Shown here piece by piece: positions 18,630 to 27,374 of a stretch of DNA of 64,000 nucleotides. The notes under the pieces are model-generated. The model made no database searches. It was not told the origin of the DNA and was given only the letters and a program-made list of their open reading frames with translations. The first letter of the stretch is position 1; the number at the start of each line of letters is the position of its first letter. A program made the translations under genes and the position numbers. Source of the DNA: Natrinema amylolyticum (GTDB lineage: Archaea > Halobacteriota > Halobacteria > Halobacteriales > Natrialbaceae); contig NZ_JAIWPJ010000001.1 of NCBI RefSeq assembly GCF_020515625.1, positions 1,612,001 through 1,676,000 of the forward strand, given 5' to 3'.

Positions 18630-19274
18630 TCAGTCGTCGTCCGAACCCTCGAGTTCGAGCCCCCGGAACAGATCGACGATCCCCTCGCGGTCCCGAGCGG
18701 GATCGATATCGAGCGCGGCCGCGAGCAGGTCCTCGCCGTCGGGGGCCTCGAGCGGGAGGATCCCGCCGGCCATCACGTACGCGTCGGCGGCGGGCCAGAC
18801 AGCGACGTGGGCTTCGGCGTCGATCGTCTCGGGTTCGCCGTCGGCCTCGTCACCGCCGTCGGCCGCCGCGTCCGAGTCGACCGGATACGCGGCCTCAAGG
18901 ACGGTGAGGTGACCGACCGCCCCGTCCGGCCGATCGATGTATTCAGTCGTTCGCTCCGCGCCGACGTCGATCCCGTCGTCCTCGAGCGTGTCGGCGAACT
19001 GATCGCGGACTTTCGGGGCGGCCATCTCGAGGGCGTCGCCGGGATCGAGCCCGACGACCGAGAGGGAGGGGCTGATGTCGAGATCGACGGTGAACAGCGA
19101 CCGCGCCGGGATGTCGCCATCCGTGCGGAGCCGCTCGAGCGCGTCGGCGGTCGGTCGGTGTTCGAAGACGGTCGTCTCGGCGGTGACCGTCGCCAGCGAG
19201 AGGCTTCGCTCGTCGGTTCGGCTGCCGAGACGACGCCAGTCGTCGGCGATTGCGGGCGGTAGGTCGATAGCCAT
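18630..19274 (-). CDS. Conserved acidic haloarchaeal protein of unknown function
   Basis: A 214-residue acidic soluble protein, not recognised. It looks like alternating strands and helices (DIPARSLFTVDLDISPSLSV, then ALEMAAPKVRDQFADTLEDD), with an Asp/Ala/Gly-rich low-complexity insert near residues 133-150 and a hydrophobic segment AHVAVWPAADAYVMAGGILP near 155-175 that is too polar to be a clear membrane helix. It lies 48 bases before the small membrane protein on the same strand and about 50 bases after the symporter gene's stop. It could be part of a loose minus-strand transcript unit. Confidence 0.65.
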   Translation of the reverse strand: MAIDLPPAIADDWRRLGSRTDERSLSLATVTAETTVFEHRPTADALERLRTDGDIPARSLFTVDLDISPSLSVVGLDPGDALEMAAPKVRDQFADTLEDDGIDVGAERTTEYIDRPDGAVGHLTVLEAAYPVDSDAAADGGDEADGEPETIDAEAHVAVWPAADAYVMAGGILPLEAPDGEDLLAAALDIDPARDREGIVDLFRGLELEGSDDD

Positions 19275-19324
19275 TGACAGCGCGTATGCGGCCGGGGCCG
19301 TTCAGCGTGGCGGTTCGAACGCCG

Positions 19325-20812
19325 TCAGTCGGCACCGAGTCGATCGAAGTAGATCGCGCGCCGCTCGGCGGCCGCCGGCGAGGTCACCAGCGAAATGACG
19401 ACAGTGACGACGAGTCCGAGCCCCATCCCAACGATGCCGGCCGACCAGCCGGCGTAGGAGTTGGGGACGATCGCGAGGAAGAGGCTCGAGATGTAGAAGG
19501 CCTGGCTCGTCACCACTCCCGCAGTGATGCCGGCTCGCGTAATCTTGCGCCAGTAGAGCGCGAGCAGGACGGGTAACGCGAGTTGGGCGAAGCCGCTGAA
19601 GGCCGCGTCGCCGAGTTCGAACAGCCCCGCCGGCCGGAACAGGCTGACGAGGAACGCCGCGCTCGCAAAGACCACGACGCCGCCGCGGGCGATCAGATCC
19701 TCCTGGCGCTCGGAGAGGCGGACGCCGAAGAACGCGGCGATCGGTCTGACGAGGTCCCGCGTGAAGTACGACGAGCCCGACAGCAGCATCGAGTCCGAGG
19801 ACGACATCATCGCGGCCATCGCGCCGGCGATGACGAGCGCGGCGAACCAGGTCGGCGTGTACTCGGCGAGGACGGCCGGCAGAATGTTGCCGCTGTCGGG
19901 CATCGGGACGCCGAGACCGGCGGCCCACGCGCCGAGCATGAACGAGGGGACGAACAGCAGGACACAGAGGACCGGCCAGAGGGCGAAGGAACGTTTGAGC
20001 ACGGTTTTCGAGCTCGCGGCGAAGAAGCGCTGGTTGACCTGCGGGAACATCGCGACGCCGAAGCCGATCGTGATCGCCGTCGAGAGGATCCACGGGACCG
20101 TGTAGATGCCGCCCCCGAGCGAGAGGAAGCCGCCGGTCTCCGGGTTCGACGCGAGCGCCGCCGTCGCAGCGTCGGGCCCGCCGACGGCTGCGAGCACCCA
20201 GAGCAGCGCGACCCAGGTCGTGACGAGCATGAACGCGCCCTGCAGCGTGTCGGTCCAGGCGATCCCGCGCATTCCGGCGACGACGACGTAGAGGATCATG
20301 AACGCGGTGATTAGTCCGGCTCCGGCGGCGTAGGGAACAGCGCCTTCGGTCAGCGCCTCGAGCGCGGTGCCGGCTCCGACCTGCTGGAGCATGACGTAGG
20401 GAAAGAGCCAGAGCAGGCTGACGCCGGCGACGAGCCCGCGGAGCCACCGGGATCCGAAGCGGTCGCCCAGCATCTCGCCGAGGGTCACGTAGCCGTACCG
20501 CTGGCCGAGCAGCCACTGCTTGTAGCCGATGACGTACCAGAGGACGGCGAAGATGATGCCGTCCATCAGGCCCATGACGAGGATCCACTCGGGGCCCTGC
20601 GCGTACGCGATGTTCGGCCCGGCGAAGAAGGTGAACGCCGACAGCAGCGTCGCGAAGGTCGTAAAGAGGAGGACGACCGTCCCGAGCGTTCGGCTCGCGA
20701 GATAGAAGTCCTCGGCCGTGCGGTCGGTCAGCCGGTAGGCGATCAGCCCGACCGCGAGGGCGACCAGGAGGTAGCCGACGATAATCGACAGCTGGAGCGT
20801 GACCGCTCTCAC
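19325..20812 (-). CDS. Sodium:solute symporter family transporter
   Basis: A 495-residue integral membrane protein of the SSS family with about 13 helices. Family features include the N-terminal YLASRTLGTVVLLFTTFATL, the GYVTLGEMLGDRFGSR loop, AGMRGIAWTDTLQGAFML, and the sodium-site region AMAAMMSSSDSMLLSGSSYF near residues 335-355. It starts with GTG and overlaps the preceding DUF3311 gene by four bases (GTGA), so the two are translationally coupled. Such DUF3311 plus SSS pairs are often monocarboxylate or pantothenate-type transporters (known of the families); the actual substrate is unknown. Confidence 0.92.
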   Translation of the reverse strand: MRAVTLQLSIIVGYLLVALAVGLIAYRLTDRTAEDFYLASRTLGTVVLLFTTFATLLSAFTFFAGPNIAYAQGPEWILVMGLMDGIIFAVLWYVIGYKQWLLGQRYGYVTLGEMLGDRFGSRWLRGLVAGVSLLWLFPYVMLQQVGAGTALEALTEGAVPYAAGAGLITAFMILYVVVAGMRGIAWTDTLQGAFMLVTTWVALLWVLAAVGGPDAATAALASNPETGGFLSLGGGIYTVPWILSTAITIGFGVAMFPQVNQRFFAASSKTVLKRSFALWPVLCVLLFVPSFMLGAWAAGLGVPMPDSGNILPAVLAEYTPTWFAALVIAGAMAAMMSSSDSMLLSGSSYFTRDLVRPIAAFFGVRLSERQEDLIARGGVVVFASAAFLVSLFRPAGLFELGDAAFSGFAQLALPVLLALYWRKITRAGITAGVVTSQAFYISSLFLAIVPNSYAGWSAGIVGMGLGLVVTVVISLVTSPAAAERRAIYFDRLGAD

Positions 20813-21096
20813 GGCGAGTCACCCCCGGTTCCGCCGTCTCGAGTGCGGTCGGCTCGGACCGGTCCTCGGCCGCGCGAGCCGCCGTCGCGCTCGTCGGGTT
20901 CGATACCGATCCCCCAGGCGCGCTGCGTGAACAGCCAGAAGACGACCGATGCGGTCCCCATCCAACCGATGTGCCACCACAGCCAGACCGGAAGTCCGGC
21001 GACGACAGTCGCCGACCCCCACAGGAACCACGGAATCGCGAGTCCGGCGAGGACGAGTCCGACGACGATCCAGAGCCCCAATTCGTTCCGGCGCAT
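20809..21096 (-). CDS. DUF3311 family small subunit of the symporter
   Basis: A 95-residue protein with two predicted membrane helices (about residues 8-28 and 32-56) and a polar, Arg/Gly-rich C-terminal tail. The sequence WIVVGLVLAGLAIPWFLW followed by PVWLWWHIGWMGTASVVFWL fits DUF3311, small proteins encoded directly before SSS symporters. Its stop overlaps the symporter's GTG start by four bases. It is read from an ATG at 21096; longer in-frame readings upstream run into the divergent promoter and lack family resemblance. It probably acts as an accessory subunit (inference). Confidence 0.85.
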   Translation of the reverse strand: MRRNELGLWIVVGLVLAGLAIPWFLWGSATVVAGLPVWLWWHIGWMGTASVVFWLFTQRAWGIGIEPDERDGGSRGRGPVRADRTRDGGTGGDSP

Positions 21097-21273
21097 GCAT
21101 GACACTTCGTCCCGACGTGGGTAATTCTTACTATTCGAATGCCGATATCGAAGAGAATTATTCATCGATCTAACTCGCCGGTCTCGTCTGGCGGTTTTCG
21201 ATAGCTGAAATCGCTCTTTCACCGAGGAAAAAGAGTATATGTGTTTGACATCGAATAGGAATCGAACCACGAT

Positions 21274-22137
21274 ATGGCCCGTCTCTTCCCCTTTCGCTCC
21301 GACACGGCCGCCGAAGAGGGCCAGCCCCGCGTTGTCGACCTCGAGGGCGAGGACGCCGACGCGGTGTTCGGCGCGCTCTCCTCGACGACGGCCCGTGAGA
21401 TCTACTCGCGTCTCGACGACGAACCCGGCACGCCGAGCGACGTCGCCGACGCGGTCGACTCCTCGATCCAGAACGTCCGATATCACTTGGAGAATCTCGA
21501 GGACGCCGGCCTCGTCGAGATCGTCGACACCTGGTACTCCTCGCGCGGCAACGAGATGAGCGTCTACGCAACTACCGACGGGCCGCTGATCGTGACGAGC
21601 GACGAGTCGCGAGCGAGCCAGTTGAAGGAGGCGCTCTCGCGGTTGATCGGCGGGATCGGCGTATTGGCCGGCGGTAGTTTGCTCGTCCAATACGCGATGA
21701 CGCGGTGGCTCGCGCCGACCGGAACGGGAGCGACGGCGAACGGCGGCGCAGAGTCGGCGGGATCGGACGGTGGACGCGACGGCGAGTCGTCTCAGGAGAC
21801 CGACGACGGGGCAGCGGACGGCTCGAGTTCGGAGCCGACCGAACAGCACGAGAGCGACGAGTTCAGTGCTGCGGACACCGAAACGACGGACCGCGGCTCG
21901 GCCGACGGCGCCAGCGGCGGCGATGCGGGGACGACGGAGTCGGCCGATGACCCGGGAGCGACGGATCCGACGCTGGACGCCGACAACGAGACGCTCCAGA
22001 ACGCCACCGACGGCGGCGCGGAGGCGATCGAGACGGTGTTCGGAACCGTCCCGCCGGGACTGCTCTTCTTCCTCGGCGGGTTGGTCGTTCTCCTCGCGAT
22101 CACGGTCTACTGGTACTGGTATCGGCCGGCGTATTGA
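21274..22137 (+). CDS. Winged-helix regulator with C-terminal membrane anchor
   Basis: A 287-residue protein with an ArsR-like winged helix at about residues 24-95 (AVFGALSSTTAREIYSRL, then SSIQNVRYHLENLEDAGLVE). A short hydrophobic stretch follows near 130-145, then a Gly/Ser/Asp/Glu-rich linker of about 110 residues, and a strong membrane helix near 252-275 (LLFFLGGLVVLLAITVYWYW). This layout suggests a membrane-tethered transcription regulator. A TATA-like sequence AGTATATG lies about 35 bases before the ATG. It is divergent from the DUF3311/symporter pair, so it may control those genes (inference from position). Confidence 0.8.
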   Translation: MARLFPFRSDTAAEEGQPRVVDLEGEDADAVFGALSSTTAREIYSRLDDEPGTPSDVADAVDSSIQNVRYHLENLEDAGLVEIVDTWYSSRGNEMSVYATTDGPLIVTSDESRASQLKEALSRLIGGIGVLAGGSLLVQYAMTRWLAPTGTGATANGGAESAGSDGGRDGESSQETDDGAADGSSSEPTEQHESDEFSAADTETTDRGSADGASGGDAGTTESADDPGATDPTLDADNETLQNATDGGAEAIETVFGTVPPGLLFFLGGLVVLLAITVYWYWYRPAY

Positions 22138-22297
22138 GTGACGGGCGGCGCGGGGGACGCGCGGTTCGGATTGCGGTACGGGGGACGACACGCTTCGGAC
22201 TGCGACGTGGGCGCAGATATCCTTCAGACCATTGTCGCTCCCGTCGACTGCTCGCGCTATAGTTACCGCGTATGCTCAAGGAATTGTCTTATGCTAC

Positions 22298-22306
22298 CAT
22301 ATATCA
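22298..22306 (+). promoter_or_regulatory. TATA box of the SnoaL-like gene
   Basis: CATATATCA lies about 28-30 bases before the GTG start at 22331, in an AT-rich pocket, and is the likely core promoter. Confidence 0.55.
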
Positions 22307-22330
22307 TAGTCGGTTTCGGGGTGGGAGACA

Positions 22331-22750
22331 GTGGCCAAAACAACGGTAGACCCCGAACAGCTCGTCAACCAGTACGTCGAGATTTGGAACGAACAGGAGT
22401 TCTCGAGGCTATCGGACGTCGTCGCCGAATCGTTCACCTTCACGTCACCGACGACGGGGACGATAGAGGGGCGCGAGAACGTCGAGGCGTACGCTCGCGA
22501 CGTCGTAGAAGGCTTTCCTGACTTCGAGATAACCGTCCACGAGATGCTCGCCGACGAGACGCTCGTCATGTCCGAAGGGACGCTCTCGGGGACTCACGAG
22601 GGAGCATTCGACGGCATCGAACCGACCCACGAGACGCTCGAGATTCGTGACATGGCGAGGTTCGTCGTCGAAGACGGCAAGCTTCAGGAAGAGCGGGCGT
22701 TCTTCGACCGACACGAGTTCCTCGAGCAGCTCGGACTCCTCGAGGAGTGA
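22331..22750 (+). CDS. SnoaL-like / ester cyclase family protein
   Basis: A 139-residue single-domain protein of the NTF2-like superfamily. The start LVNQYVEIWNEQEFSRLSDV followed by SPTTGTIEGRENVEAYARDV and FPDFEITVHEMLADETLVM is typical of SnoaL-like polyketide cyclases and related ester cyclases. Many haloarchaeal relatives have no known substrate, and stress-related roles are common in the superfamily. The start is GTG (MAKTTVDPEQ), supported by TATA spacing. It stands alone, about 200 bases before dnaG. Confidence 0.82.
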   Translation: MAKTTVDPEQLVNQYVEIWNEQEFSRLSDVVAESFTFTSPTTGTIEGRENVEAYARDVVEGFPDFEITVHEMLADETLVMSEGTLSGTHEGAFDGIEPTHETLEIRDMARFVVEDGKLQEERAFFDRHEFLEQLGLLEE

Positions 22751-22906
22751 CCGGCGCTCTCCTCTTTTCGACGCCGTCGCGTTTTCGGTCCCGGTGCGGC
22801 CAGTTCGCAGTCGTCGCGACCGCCCGTCGCGTCTCGCGGTCCGCGGAACCGCGGCGACCGGTGGATTCGGAGGTCAACAGCTATTTGCCGCTCACGAACG
22901 AAATCC

Positions 22907-22916
22907 TATATAAATC
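22907..22916 (+). promoter_or_regulatory. TATA box of dnaG
   Basis: TATATAAATC-like sequence (CTATATAAAT) lies 52-61 bases before the dnaG ATG. This is longer than leaderless spacing and implies a 5' leader of roughly 30 bases, which contains a short GC inverted repeat (CCCCTCGCGGGG). Confidence 0.6.
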
Positions 22917-22967
22917 GGTCTCCGACGCGATTCCCGCGTCATCGCCCCTCGCGGGGACAGATCTCCA

Positions 22968-24467
22968 ATGGAAGACACTTCGAAATACCTCATCCACGCG
23001 GACGTCACGGCTGACGGGGTCGTCGAGCGCAGCGACGTCGTCGGCGCGATCTTCGGGCAGACGGAAGGTCTGCTCGGCGACGACCTCGACCTCCGCGACC
23101 TCCGGCAGTCCGGCAAAGTCGGCCGCATCGACGTCGAAATCGCGAGCACCGGGGGTCAGTCCCACGGTCAGGTGACGATCGCCACCAGCCTCGATAAAGT
23201 CGAAACCGCCACCCTCGCCGCCTCCCTCGAGACGATCACCCGGGTCGGTCCCTGTCGGGCCGACCTCGAGGTGCGCGAAATCGAGGACGTCCGGGCGGCG
23301 AAGCGCAAGGAAGTCGTCGATCGTGCGAAGGAACTCCTCCGGACGGGCTTCGACGACACGATCATGTCCTCCGAAGAGATCCTCGCGGAGGTCCGCCAGC
23401 ACGTCCGCGTCGAGGACATCACCGAGTACGAGGGGCTGCCCGCCGGTCCCCGCGTGACGGACAGCGACGCCATCATCGTCGTCGAGGGCCGCTCCGACGT
23501 GCTCACCATGCTCAAGTACGGCATCAAGAACGCGATCGCGGTTGAGGGGACGAACATTCCCGATTCCGTGGCCGAACTCACCCGCCACCGGACCGTCACC
23601 GCCTTCCTCGACGGCGACCGCGGCGGCGATCTGATCCTCGAGGAACTCGCGCAGGTCGGCGACATCGATTACGTCGCCTTCGCTCCCGCCGACAACTCCG
23701 TCGAGGATCTCGACCACCACGAACTGTTCGCCGCGCTTCGGAACAAGGTCCCCTACGAGACCGTCTCGGAACTGAACGAACCCCGGGAAGCCGTCGCCGC
23801 GACGGATGGCAGTTCGTCGCCCGCACCGCGGCCCTCCGAACCCGCGGCCGCGTCGCCGAAGACCATCGACGAAGGGCCGACCGGGCCCGACGGCGATTCG
23901 AACGACCAGACCGAGCCGTCCGCCGGCGCGAACGAGTCGGCCGCGGTGGCCGACTCGAGTGACACCGGTTCGACGACCGAGGCGACGGCGGAACCGGCGG
24001 CGAGAGCGAAGACCGAACGGGCGGACGCGGAGCCGACGTCGAACGGGTCCCAGTCCCCGGCACAGCGAACCGAGAGGGTCGAGAGCGGATCGGCCACCGA
24101 AGAACCCGGCAACGAGAGCGGATCCAATGCCGCGACCGATGCGGCGGACGGTCCTCAAACCGTCTACGGCCACGCGACCGCCGTCATCCGGTCGGAAACC
24201 GACCGCGTTCGGTTCCTCGATGCCGACGGTGAGACGATCGACGAAGTCGACGCGTCTGATACGTACAGCGCCCTCGAGGACGTCGAGACGGTGCCGACGA
24301 CGGTCGTACTCGACGACATTCTCGGCCAGCAGCTACTGGATCTGGCGGCCGATCGCGGCGTCGAGCGGATCATCGCACGCTCGCTCGGACAGTTCACCAA
24401 GCGCCCGACCGGGATTCGGATCCACGCGGTCGACGAGATCGCCGAACGGCCGCCGGAGAGAAACTGA
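22968..24467 (+). CDS. dnaG: Archaeal DnaG (Toprim) primase / exosome-associated protein
   Basis: A 499-residue archaeal DnaG. The N-terminal domain begins KYLIHADVTADGVVERSDVV. The Toprim domain lies at about residues 166-250, with the catalytic Glu in AIIVVEGRSDVLTM and the Asp pair in TAFLDGDRGGD near 213. A disordered Pro/Ala/Thr/Glu linker spans about 285-395, and a conserved C-terminal domain follows (GHATAVIRSETDRVRFLDAD onward). In archaea this protein is found with the RNA exosome, where it promotes poly(A)-rich RNA degradation, and it has primase activity in vitro (known of the family). Single gene, normal length for haloarchaea with the long linker. Confidence 0.95.
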   Translation: MEDTSKYLIHADVTADGVVERSDVVGAIFGQTEGLLGDDLDLRDLRQSGKVGRIDVEIASTGGQSHGQVTIATSLDKVETATLAASLETITRVGPCRADLEVREIEDVRAAKRKEVVDRAKELLRTGFDDTIMSSEEILAEVRQHVRVEDITEYEGLPAGPRVTDSDAIIVVEGRSDVLTMLKYGIKNAIAVEGTNIPDSVAELTRHRTVTAFLDGDRGGDLILEELAQVGDIDYVAFAPADNSVEDLDHHELFAALRNKVPYETVSELNEPREAVAATDGSSSPAPRPSEPAAASPKTIDEGPTGPDGDSNDQTEPSAGANESAAVADSSDTGSTTEATAEPAARAKTERADAEPTSNGSQSPAQRTERVESGSATEEPGNESGSNAATDAADGPQTVYGHATAVIRSETDRVRFLDADGETIDEVDASDTYSALEDVETVPTTVVLDDILGQQLLDLAADRGVERIIARSLGQFTKRPTGIRIHAVDEIAERPPERN

Positions 24468-24537
24468 TTGCCACCCCGGTTCTCCGACCGGTTCCGATCC
24501 GTGTCGTTCATATATCGACGGCGCAGACCCACCCGCA

Positions 24538-24741
24538 ATGACACCGCCACCGATGGCCGCGCTCGCACTGCTCGGCGGTACCATCTTCATGATGCTCTGG
24601 GCGACGACGAGAGTCAGAACGCCCGGATCGCGGATCGATGACGGATACGAATCGATCGATCCCGACACGCACTGCGAACGGTCCGATTGGTCGACCGACG
24701 ACGGCCGCTCAGCCCGCTCTTTCTCCGACGCGGACGACTGA
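24538..24741 (+). CDS. Small single-helix membrane protein
   Basis: A 67-residue protein with one predicted N-terminal membrane helix (MAALALLGGTIFMMLWATT, residues 6-24) and an acidic polar tail rich in Asp and Ser. The ATG at 24538 lies 70 bases after dnaG. A TATA-like CATATATC at 24509-24516 gives the right spacing for a leaderless transcript. Family not recognised. Composition and promoter spacing make it likely to be real. Confidence 0.6.
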   Translation: MTPPPMAALALLGGTIFMMLWATTRVRTPGSRIDDGYESIDPDTHCERSDWSTDDGRSARSFSDADD

Positions 24742-24840
24742 CCGCCGTCCGCGACCGATCGATCCGAATCGATACATCGCGTCCGGTCGGCCCGTTTCGA
24801 GTCGAACGCGTCGACGGCGATCCGCGTGACGGTCGTGTCG

Positions 24841-26166
24841 TCAGCCGAGCACGGCGAACGACAGCACAAGTAACGCACCCACGAGCGCACCTGACAGCGT
24901 CGCCAGGAAGTTCACGCCCTGATTGCCGAGGAGCGTGCCCTCGAGCGTCGCACCGAGCAGGCTGTCGACGGTCATCCCGACGACGCCGGCGGCGACGATG
25001 ACGGCCGCGCCGACGAGTTCGACCTCGGGGAAGAGCCCGTAGGCGATGCCGGCGACGACGGCCGCACCGACGATTCCGGCGAGTTCCCCTTGCCAGGTGA
25101 CGCCGCCGTCGGTCCCGGGATCGACCGGCTCGAGGGTCGTGATCAGTCGCGGGCGCTCGAAGACGCTGCCGATCTCGCTCGAGAGGGTGTCGCTCATCGC
25201 GGTCGCGATAGAGCCGGCGAAGGCGAAGAGGAACAGGTCGGGTTCGTGGGGCAGGAGAGCCGCATCGCTGGCGGCATAGCCGAGGACGGCGGCGAGCGCG
25301 ACAGCGGCGTTACCGAGGACGTTGCCGCTGCCGCGTGCGCCGTTGTTATCCTCGGCGACGCCGAGGGCCTCCTTTCGGTCGTAGCGGAACTTCGTCGAGA
25401 GCCCGCCGATAGCGAAAAAGGAGATGAGGACGGCGAACCAGCTGTAGCCGCCGAGAACGATGGTCAACAACCCCAACAATACCCCGGTCAGCATTCCCGC
25501 AATCGAGGCCGTCTCGAGGGCGTAGGAAGCGTATCCGAACGCGACCGTGACGGCGAGCGCGATGACGATCTCACCGGTGGCGATGCCCGGCTCGAGTTCC
25601 GCGAGCAGCCAGAGGAGGAGGCCGACCGCGAGGACGACGATCGGATCGTCCGAGCGCAGCAAGACGTCGCGGAGGAGGGCAGCGAGAAGGGCACCGCTGG
25701 CGGCCAGAAAGACGAGTACCGGGACTGCGGACGCAGCGGTGTTGCCAGTGAGGGTATGAGTCACCGTCTGGCCGGCGACGGCGGCCGCGATCGCGACCAG
25801 ACAGAAGCCGCCGACGCGGACGACCGCGTTCTCCGTGCGCAGTCGGACGAGTTGCTCGCCGAGATTGCCGTAGCCGACGAGCAGTATCGTCCCGACGAAG
25901 ACGGCGACCGGCATCGATGTCGCGGTCGCGATGAGCCCGAGCGCGACCCCCGCGAGGACGAATGTAATGAGTCCGTAGAGGCGCGAATCCTCGTAATCAC
26001 CCGGATAGGCGAGCAGATCGAAGAGCGGACCGTCGGGAACGACGTACGCCCCCAGCAGGACGACGCCAGCGACGGCTGCCCCCACTCGCGGACCGAAAAG
26101 CGGAACGGCGAGCGAGAGCGTACAGAGGGCCGCGAACACGCCGGCTCGCCGAACGGGTGCTGTCAC
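24841..26166 (-). CDS. DUF92 family membrane protein (VTE6-like)
   Basis: A 441-residue integral membrane protein with about 13 helices. The C-terminal half is the DUF92/TMEM19 domain, recognised from STKFRYDRKEALGVAEDNNG, GSGNVLGNAAVALA, and the conserved acidic segment TAMSDTLSSEIGSVFERP followed by GTDGGVTWQGELAG. The plant member VTE6 is a phytyl-phosphate kinase (known), so a prenyl-phosphate kinase role is possible here. The N-terminal half is an extra hydrophobic domain. The start is GTG. It is divergent from a cis-prenyltransferase-like gene, with a perfect 20-bp palindrome between them, which fits an isoprenoid role (inference). Confidence 0.8.
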   Translation of the reverse strand: MTAPVRRAGVFAALCTLSLAVPLFGPRVGAAVAGVVLLGAYVVPDGPLFDLLAYPGDYEDSRLYGLITFVLAGVALGLIATATSMPVAVFVGTILLVGYGNLGEQLVRLRTENAVVRVGGFCLVAIAAAVAGQTVTHTLTGNTAASAVPVLVFLAASGALLAALLRDVLLRSDDPIVVLAVGLLLWLLAELEPGIATGEIVIALAVTVAFGYASYALETASIAGMLTGVLLGLLTIVLGGYSWFAVLISFFAIGGLSTKFRYDRKEALGVAEDNNGARGSGNVLGNAAVALAAVLGYAASDAALLPHEPDLFLFAFAGSIATAMSDTLSSEIGSVFERPRLITTLEPVDPGTDGGVTWQGELAGIVGAAVVAGIAYGLFPEVELVGAAVIVAAGVVGMTVDSLLGATLEGTLLGNQGVNFLATLSGALVGALLVLSFAVLG

Positions 26167-26207
26167 GATATCGATCCCTTTCTGTGGCGTTCACTTGAAG
26201 GTTCGTG

Positions 26208-26227
26208 AACCCGTCTCGAGACGGGTT
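26208..26227. repeat. Perfect 20-bp palindrome in a divergent intergenic region
   Basis: The sequence AACCCGTCTCGAGACGGGTT is its own reverse complement. A further GTG/CAC pairing just outside extends it with a single bulge. It sits between the DUF92 gene (GTG at 26166) and the cis-prenyltransferase-like gene (ATG at 26304), so it is better placed as an operator for one or both than as a terminator. Confidence 0.6.
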
Positions 26228-26303
26228 TCACTGCCCTCAGACGCTCGGAAAGTGCATTCAGATTCTCAGAACGATCGTCGGACGAGCGCGACCCGTAACC
26301 GGT

Positions 26304-26936
26304 ATGCCACCGGCCGTGAAAGTCGCTGGCGTGGGACTGTACGAACGGTATCTGGCGCTTCGCATCCGTCGCCACGAGGCCGAGCCGCCCGATCACGTCG
26401 CGCTCGTGATCACCGAACGCGACCTGTTAGAGCGGGGCGCGTACGAAACGCTCACGGACTTCTTCGAGTGGGCCGTCGAGTACGCCTCACAGATAACGGT
26501 CTACGTGAGCGTCCTCGATGCGGCGGCGGTGCCCGCCTTACAGCGCGAACTCGAGACGATCGACGCGCCGCGGCCGGTCGCCGTTCGCGGTCCGGAAGAC
26601 AGAGCGCGGGCCGACGCGCCGATCCGGATCGGGATCGGTCTCGGCGGGAAACACGAGTTCACCAGCGCGGTCCGGACCCTCGCGGAGCGCGTCGAAGCGG
26701 GCGATCTCGAGCCCGACGAAATCGACGACGAGCACGTCGAGGACCACCTCGTCTTCCCGTCGGAGCCGGACCTGGTGATCAAGACCGGGGCGGAGCGGCT
26801 CTCGGACTTCATGATCTGGCAGTCGGTCTACTCCGAACTGTACTTCACGGACGTGAACTGGCGGGACTTCCGCAAGCGGGACTTCCTGCGGGCGGTCCGC
26901 GAGTACTGCAATCGGTCGCGACGCTTCGGTCGTTAG
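26304..26936 (+). CDS. cis-prenyltransferase (UppS) family protein lacking the catalytic DGN motif
   Basis: A 210-residue protein whose start (GLYERYLALRIRRHEAEPPD, then HVALVI) and end (PDLVIKTGAERLSDFMIWQS, then VYSELYFTDVNWRDF) align with undecaprenyl diphosphate synthases. Where active enzymes have the DGNxRWA motif directly after HVAxI, this protein reads TERDLLERGAYETL, so the key Asp is absent. The C-terminal WQxxYxELYF region is kept. The pattern resembles the non-catalytic Nus1/NgBR subunit of two-subunit cis-prenyltransferases. The ATG at 26304 was chosen because upstream codons do not match the family. A canonical UppS lies 1.9 kb away. Its stop overlaps the convergent regulator's stop by four bases. 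Confidence 0.82.
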   Translation: MPPAVKVAGVGLYERYLALRIRRHEAEPPDHVALVITERDLLERGAYETLTDFFEWAVEYASQITVYVSVLDAAAVPALQRELETIDAPRPVAVRGPEDRARADAPIRIGIGLGGKHEFTSAVRTLAERVEAGDLEPDEIDDEHVEDHLVFPSEPDLVIKTGAERLSDFMIWQSVYSELYFTDVNWRDFRKRDFLRAVREYCNRSRRFGR

Positions 26937-27328
26937 TCGGCCGAGTCACGCGGCGGCGAGGGACTCGAGCCCATCGATTCGGGTCGATCGACGAGCGCCG
27001 CGACCGGGTCGTCGACGGCGACGACCGGCCGGTCCAACTGGACCGTCCCGACGTCGCGATCGTACTCGAGGACGTCGTGAGCCTCGAGTTTCGGGAGGAC
27101 GCCGTGGCTCAGCGCGGCCCGAATGGTGCGCTCGTCGGCGTCGTCTCGACTGGCCACGGCGTCGGTCAGTCCCTCGAGCGAGAGCGGTGATTCACACGTC
27201 GAGAGGACGTGGAGCGTGAGACGCGTTCGGGGGTTCGCGAGGAGCGCGTACGCCTCGTCGAGGGGCACGTCCGTGAGGCGAACGAACCGCTCGACGTCGA
27301 CGGCAGGGGCGCTGTTCGATGCCGACAT
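26933..27328 (-). CDS. DUF7344-type winged-helix regulator
   Basis: A 131-residue protein of the same haloarchaeal winged-helix family as those at 12098 and 36672. Key segments are DEAYALLANPRTRLTLHVLS, the helix LSLEGLTDAVASRDDADE, and AALSHGVLPKLEAHDVLEYD around residues 70-90. Expected to bind DNA; target unknown. An AT-rich TATA-like stretch (minus strand ATTTATTTG, 27352-27360) sits about 27 bases before the ATG, matching a leaderless transcript. It ends in a four-base overlap with the convergent cis-prenyltransferase-like gene. Confidence 0.8.
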   Translation of the reverse strand: MSASNSAPAVDVERFVRLTDVPLDEAYALLANPRTRLTLHVLSTCESPLSLEGLTDAVASRDDADERTIRAALSHGVLPKLEAHDVLEYDRDVGTVQLDRPVVAVDDPVAALVDRPESMGSSPSPPRDSAD

Positions 27329-27374
27329 CGTGTATACCGTTGCTATAATGACAAATAAATGTCTTTGGGTGGGG

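Noticed and set aside
22881-24173. 430-codon minus-strand frame across dnaG
   Set aside because: It is antisense to dnaG, whose Toprim motifs are clear. The frame's Gly/Arg-rich content is typical of a shadow.
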